Assembly (NCBI GenBank): GCA_018907035.1
Contig: JACCIC010000037.1
Coordinates: forward strand, 2,964,501-3,028,500
Length of the DNA: 64,000 nucleotides
From: Sycobia sp. Sy_11
Taxonomy: Eukaryota; Arthropoda; Insecta; Hymenoptera; Epichrysomallidae
Direction: 5' to 3'
Both the position numbers and the translations under genes were made by a program. The notes under the pieces were generated by a model. The model was not told the DNA's origin and did not search any database. It saw only the letters and a list, made by a program, of their open reading frames with translations. This document shows positions 25,830 to 37,738 of this stretch, piece after piece (within the stretch, counting starts at the first letter, position 1; every line of letters starts with the position of its first letter).

Positions 25830-26470
25830 CTTTTCTTATTTGCTCAGATATATACTTTCTCTCGGCTTCCTTCCTCGTTCCCTCGGTCGTATCACCCTCG
25901 GCCCTCTTATTCCAGTACTTATTCCTTCTACCCCTCGGGAATATTATGTATCGGTGACGTACTTGTGGCATCGGCGCTTACATACGCGCGCGCACACGCA
26001 CACGCACACGCACACGCACACGCACACACACACACACACACCGCATGGAAAAGTCCGTCAATCTACGTCAAAAACGTCGTACAGCACCTGGATTTTCTAT
26101 GATGTACAGAGGATTACGGAGATTCCCGCTTTGTTTACCGTGGCGAACTCCATATTTTCGGTTACTTTCGAACAGCTTTTGAGCGTGCAGGGCGCGTTTG
26201 TTGCTCTGTCTCGGTTCTGCAGAGAAAGATTGGCGGTTTTATAGGATAAGGGAGAGAGCGGGGAGGGGGAGGATCGTTCGGCGACAACGAGCAAACGTCA
26301 ATTCGCCCGCACGCGCGACTACTTGCTGCGCGGGTGAACGTTCCGCGGAAACTATCCGACGCTTCGCTGCACCCGCCGGGAATTTAATGAATTCTTCGTC
26401 CGGAAGTTTTATGCTCGTCGTAAAGACTGTGGGGGAAAAAAGTGAGCATCGGCCGATTTATTTGAAATGT
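25830..26470. promoter_or_regulatory. CpG-rich island in receptor intron
   Basis: GC-rich DNA around the (CACACG)n repeat, then a CpG-dense part at about 26240-26400 including CGCACGCGCGACTAC. The plus-strand open frame is mostly repeat translation. It may be an alternative promoter or enhancer; there is no direct evidence. Confidence 0.3.
25984..26041. repeat. (CG)n, (CACACG)n and (CA)n compound repeat
   Basis: A short CGCGCG run, then several CACACG hexamers, then a CA run; alternating purine-pyrimidine throughout. Confidence 0.95.
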
Positions 26471-27333
26471 CGTAAATTTATATTTACTCTGTAACAAACT
26501 TTTCATGGATAAGTACGTGACAAGTATATAATATATAAGACTAAGAACAACTGCAAAGTGTAGCATATGTATATAATAAATAAGTAAAGGAATTATATTC
26601 TGTCATACGTTGGAAAATTGATTAACGTTCTGATATTTTGCTGTCACCTCCATTCTTTAATTTTCCTACCCATATAATTATTTTGGGAACGATTTCAATA
26701 ATACAAAGCAGAATAAACTAGCTCTGGTAATAATTTGTCACAGTTTACTATCTTTTATTTACCTACAAAAGAAAATTATTTATTATGTTCACCGGAGTTC
26801 ACGATGAGTACATTTTTTGAGACGAATGACGAGTACATCATTTTTGAGAAGATATAAATGGTTGTGTTTTAGTATCTAATTTATGAAAATAGTGAAGCTG
26901 AGTAAAGTTAAAAGAGTATTATTTGGCTGTAGTAAAAAACTTGATGCTATTTTTAGATAGATAACAGAAAATTTTATGATAACGTCTATTTACCTAAAAT
27001 TTGGAGAAAAAATGCAATAAGCGAAAAAATAATTGTATATTGCGCTGAACATTGCATCAAAATAGAATTTTTTTTCTTTTTTAATCAGTTAATAACCGTT
27101 TTTTTTTAACAAAGCAAAACGCAAATAAGATTCGCATTGCTTATCGAGCTTGCGATCATAAGTGCCGTGAAAAACTGATTTAGCATTGGCATTTCAGAAT
27201 AAAACTTTATCGTTCTTCGGTATAAAAAGATACTAAAGCTAAAGTAGACAAGAGCTCAACCCGTTAAGCATCCAGGACAATGCGATTTGCGATTCCCGTC
27301 AGTTCATTGCTTCGGCAATATTTCTACCATACA

Positions 27334-27336
<3 letters not shown>

Positions 27337-27384
<48 letters not shown>

Positions 27385-27400
27385 GTATATAAATATATAT
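27337..27400. repeat. (TA)n microsatellite with TATG variants
   Basis: A TA run to about 27374, then GTATATATGTATATAAATATATAT. Confidence 0.93.
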
Positions 27401-28550
27401 GCACGTCTCGGAAAGATTTGTTTACCTCGTATCGTTGCATAGAGCATCGGGAAGCTATCAAAAAAAGTATCGACTTGGTGCATTTTATTAGAAAAACGCT
27501 TTGTATGCAATCTAAAAATGCGCATGTGTTATATACAAACATTTGTATAATAAAAAGATTGAAAACTTTTAGTATTGAAAACTATATTCAGTTTTTTTAT
27601 TTTGAATTTTATTTCTATAAATTTGGTAAACTTTTGTACAGGATGCAAGAATATATGAAAAATAATTTAATAAAGTTAGAAACGCACGTATGTTTTAAAA
27701 ATTTAATATATTCTTTGGAAAACTCTATTACATCCAGTTTGATGAATTATATCATTCCCTGTTTGGATTACTGTCCGTCTTTATAAAAAAATAATTTCAT
27801 ATAAATTCGATAAGTATAGTTGGTGGTTAGGCATATAGCATTTTAGAAGAGAATTATAGATGAAATTTAATTGAACATTTTAGATGTATTTTTAGGACTC
27901 TATGAATAGAACAAGAATTAATAAAGAATAAGAGACTTTATTCTTGATTTTCGATGCTTAGTAAAAGTTCGTCATTAATTCATCATTCGTCCTAATAAAA
28001 GTTGTATTGTTAGTTATTTCTTCGCTTTCAAAAGTTGAACTTTATGTCAACGAATCAGCAGTGCTTATTTTAAGACTTATCATTCTTTGACTAATTTATT
28101 ATAATTTCTTTCCAATTTTAAACCATGTACAAGATTAAGACGAAATAATTAGAACAAATATTTAATGAAAAATATTATCGAAAACATAAGGAACTTGTTT
28201 AAGGATAAATTCGTAAAGGCGATTTCGAATTTTCTAAATCAATGGTTTCATAAGTGCGCTTCTCGTTTAAATATTCTTATCCCTCATGCGGATTTATCGC
28301 GATAGCGTCGAAATAAGATTTTACTTAAATAAATTCAGATAAGAATCGCACCTCCATCTATGTCGACTGTGCGTTTAGAATATCATTTTCCATGGAACTC
28401 TAAAATCGAATCTCCAACGGGGAGTATCCGTTGGACGAGTGTGCAAGCTTTGAAACGGCTATGAGCATATATAGAGGCCATTCAGGACTTGGGATTTAAG
28501 CCTTGGATTTCAGAGGCTGATAGACGTGTCCAGTCGATCGACTCGAGATA

Positions 28551-28552
<2 letters not shown>

Positions 28553-28596
<44 letters not shown>
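28553..28596. repeat. (TA)n microsatellite
   Basis: A TA run of about 44 bp in moderately GC-rich intron DNA. Confidence 0.96.
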
Positions 28597-28599
<3 letters not shown>

Positions 28600-31500
28600 C
28601 GTAGAAATTAGAATACGTCGGTTGCTTGGGAGAAATGAAGAGCGGCGTATATCGGAAGAGAAATAAAGCGATGATTTCCTTCCGTTTCGAGCTGCTGTCG
28701 GGCGATCGATCAAGCGAAGGAAGTTCTTGCAATGTTCTGTGTTCAAATTTGTGGTATTGCCTTACTATTCTTGGCCTAGTTTGCACGTGTATACTATAAG
28801 ATAATGGAATCCTCGGAATAAGCATACATAACAAACAATTCGCGGTAAAAAATCATTAATTTGGTAGTTTTTATGTTACACTGTCAAAAAAACTCAAAAA
28901 TTTATAGGCTTAAATGTAATGTATCTAATTGATTTTAAATTTTATAATTAACTTACAATTTTAATAATTGGAAAAGAAAGTGGTACTAACTTCTCACTAT
29001 CAGTTTTTTATTTGTGCCCTTCGCACAGAAGTGTGAATGTAATTTTTTACTTTTAATATTCTTTCACAGCCATTGTAGTTTTTTATTATTCTTGATTTGT
29101 TATTGGCTAAAGTTTCTTTTTTTCAAGAAAAGACGACCTACCATCGTTCCTTTAATCAATATAGTTATATTTGTTTTAATTCATAGTGCGCGCACTCATT
29201 AATTCTATTAATATAGAGTTAGATGATCAATATATATAATAATAATTAATAGGTGTATCATTTAAATGACTAAACGGTAGCGATATTATTCAAGGAAATA
29301 TCGTAGCTGCCGTAATTTATACAGCCAGCTTTCACATAATTCATTTTTTTTTTCGTCTTCAGTAATTTCGTTTTACGTCATGAAATACTGGGTATTCGAA
29401 TTTATAAATTTATAAATTTCTTTTACTGTCATATAAAAGGGATTATATATAAAACTTACAAAGCAGGTTCTTGTAATATCTGACAGTTTGTTTAATTGCA
29501 TTTTCCAAATCGATTAATGTTCCTAAATGTTAGTATCAGTTTAAGTATATTTCTTTATGCTGTCGGATAAACAAATATTTTAAAAAGAAAATGTAGAAGG
29601 CATTTTATGTAAATCCGCAGTTATTATAAAATAAATGCAATCTTTAAAGAAATTTTCTCCATCCTTTTGAATCATAAACATTAATTTACAACATTTAGGC
29701 AATATTTCTATATATAGTTTTACTATACTTTTTAAATGAACAACTAAAGTTATATCATGTTTATGCGACATTTTATTTATCTTAGGTTTTATCTTAATAA
29801 TATTTATTTATGTTTTTGCCATAGCTATTAATTACAACAATAATAATAATGTATGAAATAGGTGGATTTCGTTAACTACTAAGGCCGACTAACTTTAAAA
29901 TTTAAATAAAATCTAATTTAAAAATAATCTAAAATAATAGTAGGTATTAAAATTATTATTCATGTCCGTTATTAAGTCAATCTGATAATAAAATAAAATA
30001 GATTTACTATTATTGACTATTTTTTAACAAGTAACTGAAAAATATAATTAAAATTATCTTCCTGATAAAAATAGCTATGGCGAAAATAAAATCATTGTAG
30101 TAGATTAAAAAAGTTTTTATCTGAAGAGCCATTGCTTCATTTTAAGAATTTAATTATATGTTCAATGACAAGTCTGAAATAATAATGTTAATTAGTAGTG
30201 TCTAACAATTTACATGCCTATTATTAACTTTTTAAAGTCGAGTAAAAAAGTTTTTCAGGTGGAAATATATTAAGAAGAAGTTCTTAGACTTTAATTTATC
30301 TTCCAAAGAAGTCTTCTAAAAGAATTATAACATCTTTTCGATGATATAATACTAATGATTTCGATTATTTAATTAGTTTATAAAAATATTTTAAATTTAT
30401 ATAAAAAAAAGACACAATAAATTGATTATTTAAAAAATGAATTTCAAATATTCGATTATTTAAATATTATTAATTTTTGGAATAGTGTAAATATATTGCT
30501 AAACAACTGTAATAATCTGGAAACACGTGCCAGTTTTATTCTTTTTCCTTTGTAGTTATTTATTATGTATATTATTATAAATATTAATATAAAAAAATAA
30601 AGATATTTAAGAAATTCCAATAATATTATTGGAATATTATTTGAATACAGTCAAAACCGATATTATAATAAAGCTTTTCTTATTTTATTTGTGCCGTTGT
30701 AGTAATTATTGCAATGAACGATCTTATTTAGTTAAAATACAATTCTGTAGTTTTAAAATATATTTGAAACTCTAATGTTTACATTTTACAACGAGAATTA
30801 CAAGAATTGGGTGATATTTTATTCTGATCATATTATGAGGTATGTATTTGAATTCATAACAAAATCGAGTACGTGCTTCGCAGAATTTGGTCTTTTCGAA
30901 TCAAGATCAAGATATACATAATATTCAGAAAAATGTAATCACAATTAAATATTATATAAGGACATAATAAAGAATTTAATTTATTTTTCAATTTTAATTC
31001 TTCAATATTACTAATAGCAATAAATAAGAAAATTTTGTTATAATTACAAATATCTTTTATTATATTGTATAGAGAATTATAAATGTTCATTTGCCAAAAT
31101 AAATTGTGATTTTAATAACATTTATAAAAATTAATTTTATCTAGATTGTAATAATTTGAACATTTTTTTTATTGTAAAATAGTATATCGCAATATCGTCA
31201 AATTTTCATTTTATTCTGTTTATTTACTACGATTGCGGTGATATTTTATAATGAGACTTTTCAATTAAAAGAATTGGTTCAATGAAGTCAATTAGACTTT
31301 TTGAGCTGTATTTTATCAGTAGAACGTTTATATGAACATGCTTTAACACACTCTTGTTTCCGCTGCTTTAGTTTTCTATCAATTATAAGCAATGTGTATA
31401 TTCGGAGTATAAATAAGAAGTACAAATAAGAAATTCTGATTAATAGCAGTCAATGAGAATTCGCTAATATTTATTCGCGGGGATCGGGGCTTGACTACTG

Positions 31501-32051
31501 ATAATTGATCGATTTCGGAAATGATTAATATATATTTGAAATTAGTTCGAGAATTCCTATGATAATATCCTCGGTATCAAAATGTAGCACATCTACACGT
31601 TTAATCAGGAGTAATCAGGAGTTCGTAGCATAATGTATACTTACTAGTCTTAGTGGAGTTAGATGTTACCTTATGTATTACCTTATATGAAACAAGGACA
31701 TTGTTTGAGAATTTTGATTATTCTATAATATATCTCATATTAATATGTATGTCTATAGATCTTTCAGTATTTGTAATAAACTAATATAATTTAAATGCTA
31801 CTGGGCTGCTATTATAATTATATTAGTTTATATAGAATTTCTAAGGACTATATTTAAGTTTATTTTATACCAGCCGACGGAAGTGAAGTTTTTAATGTTA
31901 CAGTATATCTTGTAAATACGCTTTGTGAAATAGTAGATATGAAAATATTCTAGCCTGAGTCGGTCTTTCAATAACACAACTTACTTAATACTCTCTTGGT
32001 ATGACGTTGGACTAATAAGAGTGGCATATTTCTATTAGCCACATTATATAT

Positions 32052-32054
<3 letters not shown>

Positions 32055-32102
<48 letters not shown>
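32055..32102. repeat. (TA)n microsatellite
   Basis: A TA run of about 48 bp; it lies just left of the 32.2-32.6 kb cluster of short palindromes. Confidence 0.96.
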
Positions 32103-32104
<2 letters not shown>

Positions 32105-32219
32105 CATCTTGCAGCCAATTTAATGTTATATAATAACATCAAAACGGTAGCCGTAGAATTTGACGTAATATATCGCTGTAATATAAACTTACGCGTAGAA
32201 AATGTAATGAAATTTCTCT

Positions 32220-33180
32220 CAGCGCAACAATTGTTGCACGTTCTATATAGAGTAATATTGATTTTTCTTTAAGAGACAAGTTGTTTTGGCTTTGCAAGCT
32301 TGTCTCCGACCAACAAGGGGGCGGAGAAAAAGGAGGAGGAGGAGTAGAAGATGGAGGAGGAGGAGAAGGAGGAGGACGACAGCGTCATTCTTTACGGCAA
32401 GGAGAAACTTTAAGATAGAAGGCCTCGTAGCGCTAGTGCAGTTACTAACCTACATCCCTTAGAGCGATCGGCATTCTCAATTTAGTACACTCGCCTCTGT
32501 ACTAAGTATAAGCTTCGAAACAAGGCCGCTTTAGAGGTACTCGCTATTTAGTATACGAGGGCTCTTAAACTTGCAGTGCGTATTTCATAAAAGTGTATAT
32601 AGTTTGATAATAGTCGCTCCTTGAGAATGTCAATCAGGTAGGACCCTGAATTTGATCAATCAATTTACACAGTAACACGAAAGAGTATATTTGCATATGT
32701 ATAAATAATAAACAAGGTAATGACGAATAATTCCGTGATATTTATCTTGCGATGCGTAACAATTAAAAGTCACAACATCGTATATATGTATATATAACTG
32801 CGAATTATATCTTGAATGCGGAAATCACGTTAGTTCAAAGCGAGAAAGCTCCGCAGTTTTTTATCCACCGGTAATCAGCATATTATGTTTAGAGACCACC
32901 AGTCGCGCCTCGATTGCCGCTCCCGCGCTTGCCGTTCTTCCACAGACTGCATAAGCAATTTTCGCAATTTCGCAATTATATATGCACGGAGCTCAACTCC
33001 GAGGGGGGCCATCGTTTGCCGGTATTGAATTATCTCGGTTTGTCTCCGATTTCATTTCGTTGCATTCGCAATCTTCTTCGCGGTCGCGCTCGTTCACGGT
33101 CCTGGCGTTGTGGGTGTTTTCCCGTTCGCAATAATATGTACGTAATCAAATTTCTTCTTCTGTCTTTTGGCTAGCACGTT
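32220..33180. promoter_or_regulatory. GC-rich intronic region with clustered short palindromes
   Basis: Contains GCAACAATTGTTGC (32224-32237), an 8-bp-stem hairpin at 32273-32306, a GGA tract, a 7-bp-stem hairpin at 32482-32505, and CpG-rich DNA at about 32900-33130. The open frame at 32914-33174 has no recognisable domain. The role is unknown; it could be an intronic enhancer. Confidence 0.3.
32334..32382 (+). repeat. GGA-rich purine tract
   Basis: An imperfect GGA trinucleotide tract (plus-strand purines, with a few T and C interruptions) in the GC island. Confidence 0.9.
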
Positions 33181-34053
33181 TTTCGTTAAAGGGAGTTGTT
33201 GCAGCATTAATTGTTCAAACAATCCGGAAAAAATTAATAATTATATCGTAGGAATATTTTTCCAAAACTATAGACCATTTTAAACAAAAAAGTTTGTTAC
33301 GTTCAAGCTTCATATATGCAAACTGAAAAGTTATAGTTTCTTCAAATTCAAAATTTATGGATTTGTATTCATTTTAATCTTTTTTTTTTTTGTAAATTTT
33401 TTAAATTTTTAGAAAGTGTCAAATTATACATTCTCTTAATTAGTTATTCGGGAGATTATTAATTACTCTGAACGAACTGAACAATAATTTTTTAATATAA
33501 ACCAAATTTTCAACAATAAACGTTTGTTTATTTTCTGCATATGCCAATCGTATTGTTGGACTTGAAAATCAATAATTGAGGCTTCATTAAGAAGCTTCAT
33601 TTTGAAATTTCCAATAATGATAATTGATCGCTATTTTACGAGTAGTCAAAGTTAAAATAAAATTATAACGAATTGAAGAAAAGCAATACAAAAATAATAA
33701 AGTTTACTCGTCAAAAATCCTTTTTTACTATACATTTTTGAAAGATAGACTTTGTGCTCTATAGAAGCTTTTTTGTGTAAAAGGGACTATATTTTCAGAA
33801 AAAAGTGGTATGCTGTTGCGCTTAGCAAATTATTCTACACTGTTCAACAAAAAAAGAATTGTAAAGTAGTATTTCATAGTCGAAATACATAATAAAAGCC
33901 TTGACTTTTTATGACAGTGTTTTATATTATTGCAAACAAAAAGGTACCCAACACCAGGGCAGCGGTAATAATTATATTTTTCGAAATTTTTCTTATAAAG
34001 GTTATATACTGTATATATAAATGGGCTGAATTAAGAATCGAATTTATACTCAC

Positions 34054-34212
34054 GCTATGTCGTTGCTGGCATTACTGCCCTGCCTGGAGTACGAGGTCGC
34101 GTCCTTGCTGCGTGCTTCAAAGACCGCCACGGCCATCGGGCCTTCCTGGCTCTGCAGCTCCTGGCCGGATTTCACGAAGAGGTACGCCGTTATCGTCAGC
34201 GGCGCTATGTAT
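34054..34212 (-). CDS. GPCR exon: TM5 and first half of intracellular loop 3
   Basis: A 159-nt exon that begins with the last base of a codon and ends two bases into one. The acceptor is GCACGCTCTCAG after a long C/T-rich tract with CTAAC. The donor is ATAGC|GTGAGT. It reads YIAPLTITAYLFVKSGQEL (most of TM5 with its central proline and the basic cytoplasmic end) and then a polar loop with FEARSKDATSYSRQGSNASND. The serine-rich loop would offer kinase sites; this is inferred. If the following intron were retained, translation would stop within one codon (GCG TGA). Confidence 0.92.
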
Positions 34213-35389
34213 CTGAGAGCGTGCCACAACGGGGATGCGCCGTAGAAAATGATAGCGGGTTAGGGAGAGAAGGACAGAAATACAGAAAGAGAGAGGGGGG
34301 GAGTTTAATAATTCACGGAGGCCACTTAGGTGGATATATACGGGGCGATTCTGTGCGAGCGCGCGGGCGAGCCCGTGCACGGAACTAACTCGGAAAATTG
34401 GCGAACGCCGGGCATCTGATTAAAGCGCGGTGAGAGTTCGAGGCGAATCCGGAGCCTCCTGCGAGCAGCGACTCGATTAAGGAAATGTGCTTTCATCTTT
34501 TATATATAGTACATATCGGATGAGAGCTCTTCGCGGCGTAGAGAGATTAAAAATTAAGAAACTAAAACTTCCGCGGGCAGACGAATTTATCACTGAGTTC
34601 GTTAAGCGAACGGAATTTTAGATTCGTCCGGAAGCTGTGAAATTTACATTTTTGCCCTTGTACGTACTCGGTCGGATGATTTTCGGCTGTCGTTGTAAAT
34701 TTGTAATACTACAGACGATCTCGCATTAGAAATTTATCTAGCAAAGTCGTTCTGACACTAATATCGCGCTGTTAATATGTGCTAATATATTAAATTATTG
34801 ATTAATTCTTCTCGACAAATATTTACATGCGATGTAACTATTACGAACATATATGTTTAGAATACTCTCTTAAAGGAAATTGTTATTTAAACAAGTAGAT
34901 TTAAACAATTCTTTGGAAATTTTTCTTCAAAAGATAATCCAATTAAAAACAGTCTTTTGAAATTCTTCTTCAAGTAATTTTAATCGAATGAATTGAGAAA
35001 AGTGTCATTTCTTGCGTCCACTCGTATTAAATAATAACGCGTTAAAATAAGAAATACGAATAATTCTTTATGTATATTCAGATATGCTTCGAATTAATTT
35101 CACAAAATTTTAAATTTATGATTCGTGTCTTCGATAAAATATTTAAGCATCGTAGATAAAATCAAAGACCAAATGAACATAATAAAACTATAAAGTATAC
35201 ATAAGTAAAGAAAAGAAATTTTTGCGTGTGATCAAACAGCCAAAATTTTGTACAAATACTGTTAAAGTAATTTGTGACATGAATAAAATGCATCTCCGTA
35301 TTTTAATAAGAGGAAACGATAAAAATAAAATAGAATCCAAAATCGTTTCCTCTTGCGTTCTTGGACATTTTAAATGACCATAAATCCAT

Positions 35390-35800
35390 ATAAAGGTTCT
35401 GAACTGCATGAAACGCTGACATCGCGCTCGAGGAAAATTCCCGGGGAGCACGAGAGGAGGAGGGAGATGTGAAAGAATTTAAATAATACAGGTGCAGATT
35501 AATTGACGTAAACACTGGGCGAAAACTAGGAGATAAAAATCTCGCCTTCTATCTTCTGCGGAACTCGGTCCCAGAGGATATCACTTGGACAGTAACATCT
35601 TTTCGCTGTAATACGACGCATTCAAGCCCGAGAAAAGAATACCCAACGGGCTAATTTGAATATTCGCAGCGCCTTCTTTTCGAGCGCCATTTACTTATCA
35701 CGCCGCGAAGTTGCCGCTTTTGCCGTGATTATATATATATGAACGACATCCAAGGGCGCGGGGATTTTCGCTAACGGCTGCTGCTAACTGAAACAACGAA
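35390..35800. other. GC-richer intronic stretch, unassigned
   Basis: A CpG-containing stretch in the 3.1-kb intron with no convincing frame or splice-site pair. Confidence 0.3.
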
Positions 35801-37142
35801 GCTCGTTTTCCAACTTTTATAATTTCCTTTCGAATGGTGAAATGTTAATGTTTCGAATTTTCCATTTTTAAACGATAGATTATTATGATAAATTTAGCAA
35901 ATTTTTTCACACTGTTTTTAATATGTATAATTGTATGTTAATTATTTTCTTTTGAAAAGATTTTGTACGTATGATAGCATTGCTAAAAGACAAATTTGAG
36001 AAACCAAAATTTAAAAGTCAGATCCCTTTCTATACATCTATGTAAACATATATATTTACCAAAAATTTTCGTTTGGCTTTTGAACAATTATTTTAAGAAT
36101 AAAGTATGCATTTAAAAGAGGTTTAATTTCAAATTAATTTCAATAATTAAAGAAATTCAAATAAATTTTTTGAAATTATAGAAACACGTTAATTGTTAAT
36201 AACATCTTCATGAACGGTTTATCTCGTGTAAAAACGGGTTTTTTTTACTGTAGGACAATTTCTATAGGACATTTCAAGAATATGCGATTATTTGAAATTA
36301 TATATGAACGTAAAGATAGGTAGCGCAGCAATAACACTGTGTTCTTTTAACTATTGTCTATTATTGGAAAAACACAATTCGATCAATTTTATGAGAATTG
36401 CAATATTAGATCCAACAGAAATGTGACTATCGCAGTAGCTATAAATATTCAATAATATCGAATCATTTTCTTTTGAATGCAAGATAAAGTTGAAAACAGT
36501 ACGAAATACTTGGAGAGAAAATTCAGAAGCATATAAGGAAATGTAATATTCAATATCTTACAATAGTTCTTAATATAGGTCAGTCTGTAGATTAACGTGA
36601 AATATAATCTTTCCATTCCCGATGATTCGGTGTGCCAGACGTTTCGTTATTTTTACCGTCGATGCCATTGAAGCAGTAGATATCTTGCGACAAATACCGT
36701 TCAAAATGATTTAATTCAGACATCGTGAAGTATTGAATAAATATACAGTAAAAATTGTGAAATATTGTACTTTTCCATCCGCCACAAAACAAATCCAAAA
36801 AAAAACTTTTAAAAACAAGCGTCACACGTGTCGACCCCATGAAAACTATCGGAAATTGCTTTCAAATCATTTTTATCTGATGTGTGCCAATTTTCTATTG
36901 TATAAATGTGAGAAATCTACCGGTTGTTAAATAAAACTGCACATAAGTGTGGGTAATAAACTTTTAATGATACATCCCATCGAAAATTAAAACTGTAAAT
37001 TAAACGAGATTTACATTGTCAGCGTTTCAAGTAGCCATCGTATATAAATAATTCTTTTAATGTACTTTCAATAATACGATAATGGAAGTTCATGATAATG
37101 GACAGTTTGATTTGAATTATTCACAGCTTGCAGAAAGAATCG

Positions 37143-37146
<4 letters not shown>

Positions 37147-37189
<43 letters not shown>
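37147..37189. repeat. (TA)n microsatellite
   Basis: A TA run of about 43 bp, 140 bp from the donor of the loop-2 exon. Confidence 0.95.
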
Positions 37190-37194
<5 letters not shown>

Positions 37195-37274
37195 TATTTT
37201 CGATTTAGATCATAACGCTCAGTATGAAGAGTGAATATATAACGGTTGACTCTCCCCCCTCACTGGTGAACGTC

Positions 37275-37289
37275 CGCGCGCGCGCGCGC
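37275..37289. repeat. (CG)7 tract
   Basis: Seven CG dinucleotides, a Z-DNA-prone alternation, about 40 bp into the intron after the loop-2 exon donor. Confidence 0.92.
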
Positions 37290-37326
37290 ACAATTGGTCT
37301 TTCTCAAGTTAGAGTAAAAGTCTTAC

Positions 37327-37436
37327 GTGCCAATGAAGAGGCTTCGCATGTATTCCTTTATATCGTCCAACAAGTTAGCCATGCACATCTGGACGCCTCG
37401 AATGGAATGTCTAATCTGCTCCGGATCGATGAAATC
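37327..37436 (-). CDS. GPCR exon: extracellular loop 2 into start of TM5
   Basis: A 110-nt exon starting in phase 0 with GAT, after a strong acceptor (TTTTCTTCCTATTTAG), and ending two bases into a codon at GGCAC|GTAAGA. It reads DFIDPEQIRHSIRG, then a cysteine in VQMCMANLL, then the acidic and basic DDIKEYMRSLFIGT entering TM5. The cysteine is the expected disulphide partner of the TM3 cysteine. It joins the TM4 exon as NLE|DF and the TM5 exon as GT|YIAP without changing frame. A (CG)7 tract lies about 40 bp downstream of the donor, and a 38-bp tandem duplication lies just upstream of the acceptor. Confidence 0.88.
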
Positions 37437-37470
37437 CTAAATAGGAAGAAAATTAACAAAGTATAAGTCA

Positions 37471-37533
37471 ATGTCTAATTTTAACAGTCCTAAATAAGTC
37501 TAATTTTAATGTCTAATTTTAACAGTCCTAAAA
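37471..37533 (+). repeat. 38-bp tandem duplication near splice acceptor
   Basis: ATGTCTAATTTTAACAGTCC occurs at 37471 and again at 37509, and a partial copy lies between. On the minus strand the pair lies 35-97 nt upstream of the loop-2 exon, where a branch point would be expected. Confidence 0.88.
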
Positions 37534-37695
37534 TACTCGGAAGGATAAATAATTTCTGTTTTGTGCGTATTATTTTGATAGTGAAAAAAATTAATATGCT
37601 TGTACATTGTAATGTTTTTTTGTCCAGATCGATGCAAAGTATATAGTTTTTTTGTATATGGTAAAGCGAATTTCTTTTTTGAAAACGAAATTCAG

Positions 37696-37696
<1 letters not shown>

Positions 37697-37735
<39 letters not shown>
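37697..37735. repeat. (TA)n microsatellite
   Basis: A TA run of about 38 bp in the 9.8-kb intron. Confidence 0.95.

Positions 37736-37738
<3 letters not shown>

Larger units (their letters stand above)
22886..34053 (-). other. GPCR intron of 11.2 kb
   Basis: The interval between the TM5 and TM6 exons. It contains CpG-rich islands at about 25.83-26.47 and 32.3-33.18 kb, (TA)n arrays, a (CACACG)n tract, and a perfect 22-bp palindrome at 30.61 kb. No exon was recognised. The islands could hold alternative promoters or nested transcripts, but nothing in the sequence proves this. Confidence 0.82.
34213..37326 (-). other. GPCR intron of 3.1 kb
   Basis: The interval between the loop-2 and TM5 exons. 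It holds a C/T-rich tract (minus strand) next to the TM5 acceptor, GC-richer DNA at about 34.25-34.7 and 35.4-35.8 kb, a (TA)n array at 37.15 kb and a (CG)7 tract at 37.27 kb. The opposed open frames at 36.6-36.9 kb look like chance. Confidence 0.85.

Noticed and set aside
25591..26244. Plus-strand open frame of 217 codons
   Set aside because: Its length comes from translating (TA)n as Tyr-Ile and (CACACG)n as His-Thr; the rest has no recognisable domain.
27280..27786. Plus-strand open frame of 168 codons
   Set aside because: It is held open by (TA)n and AT-rich Ile/Tyr/Phe codons, with no conserved motif.
34117..34380. Minus-strand 87-codon frame and plus-strand frames over the TM5 exon
   Set aside because: These are other-frame shadows of the receptor exon, which has proper splice sites in its own frame.
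36592..36930. Opposed 82- and 65-codon frames
   Set aside because: Looked at as a possible transposase or zinc-finger piece, but the Cys/His spacing fits no family and both lie in AT-rich intron.
37224..37466. Plus-strand 80-codon frame
   Set aside because: It is a shadow of the minus-strand loop-2 exon.
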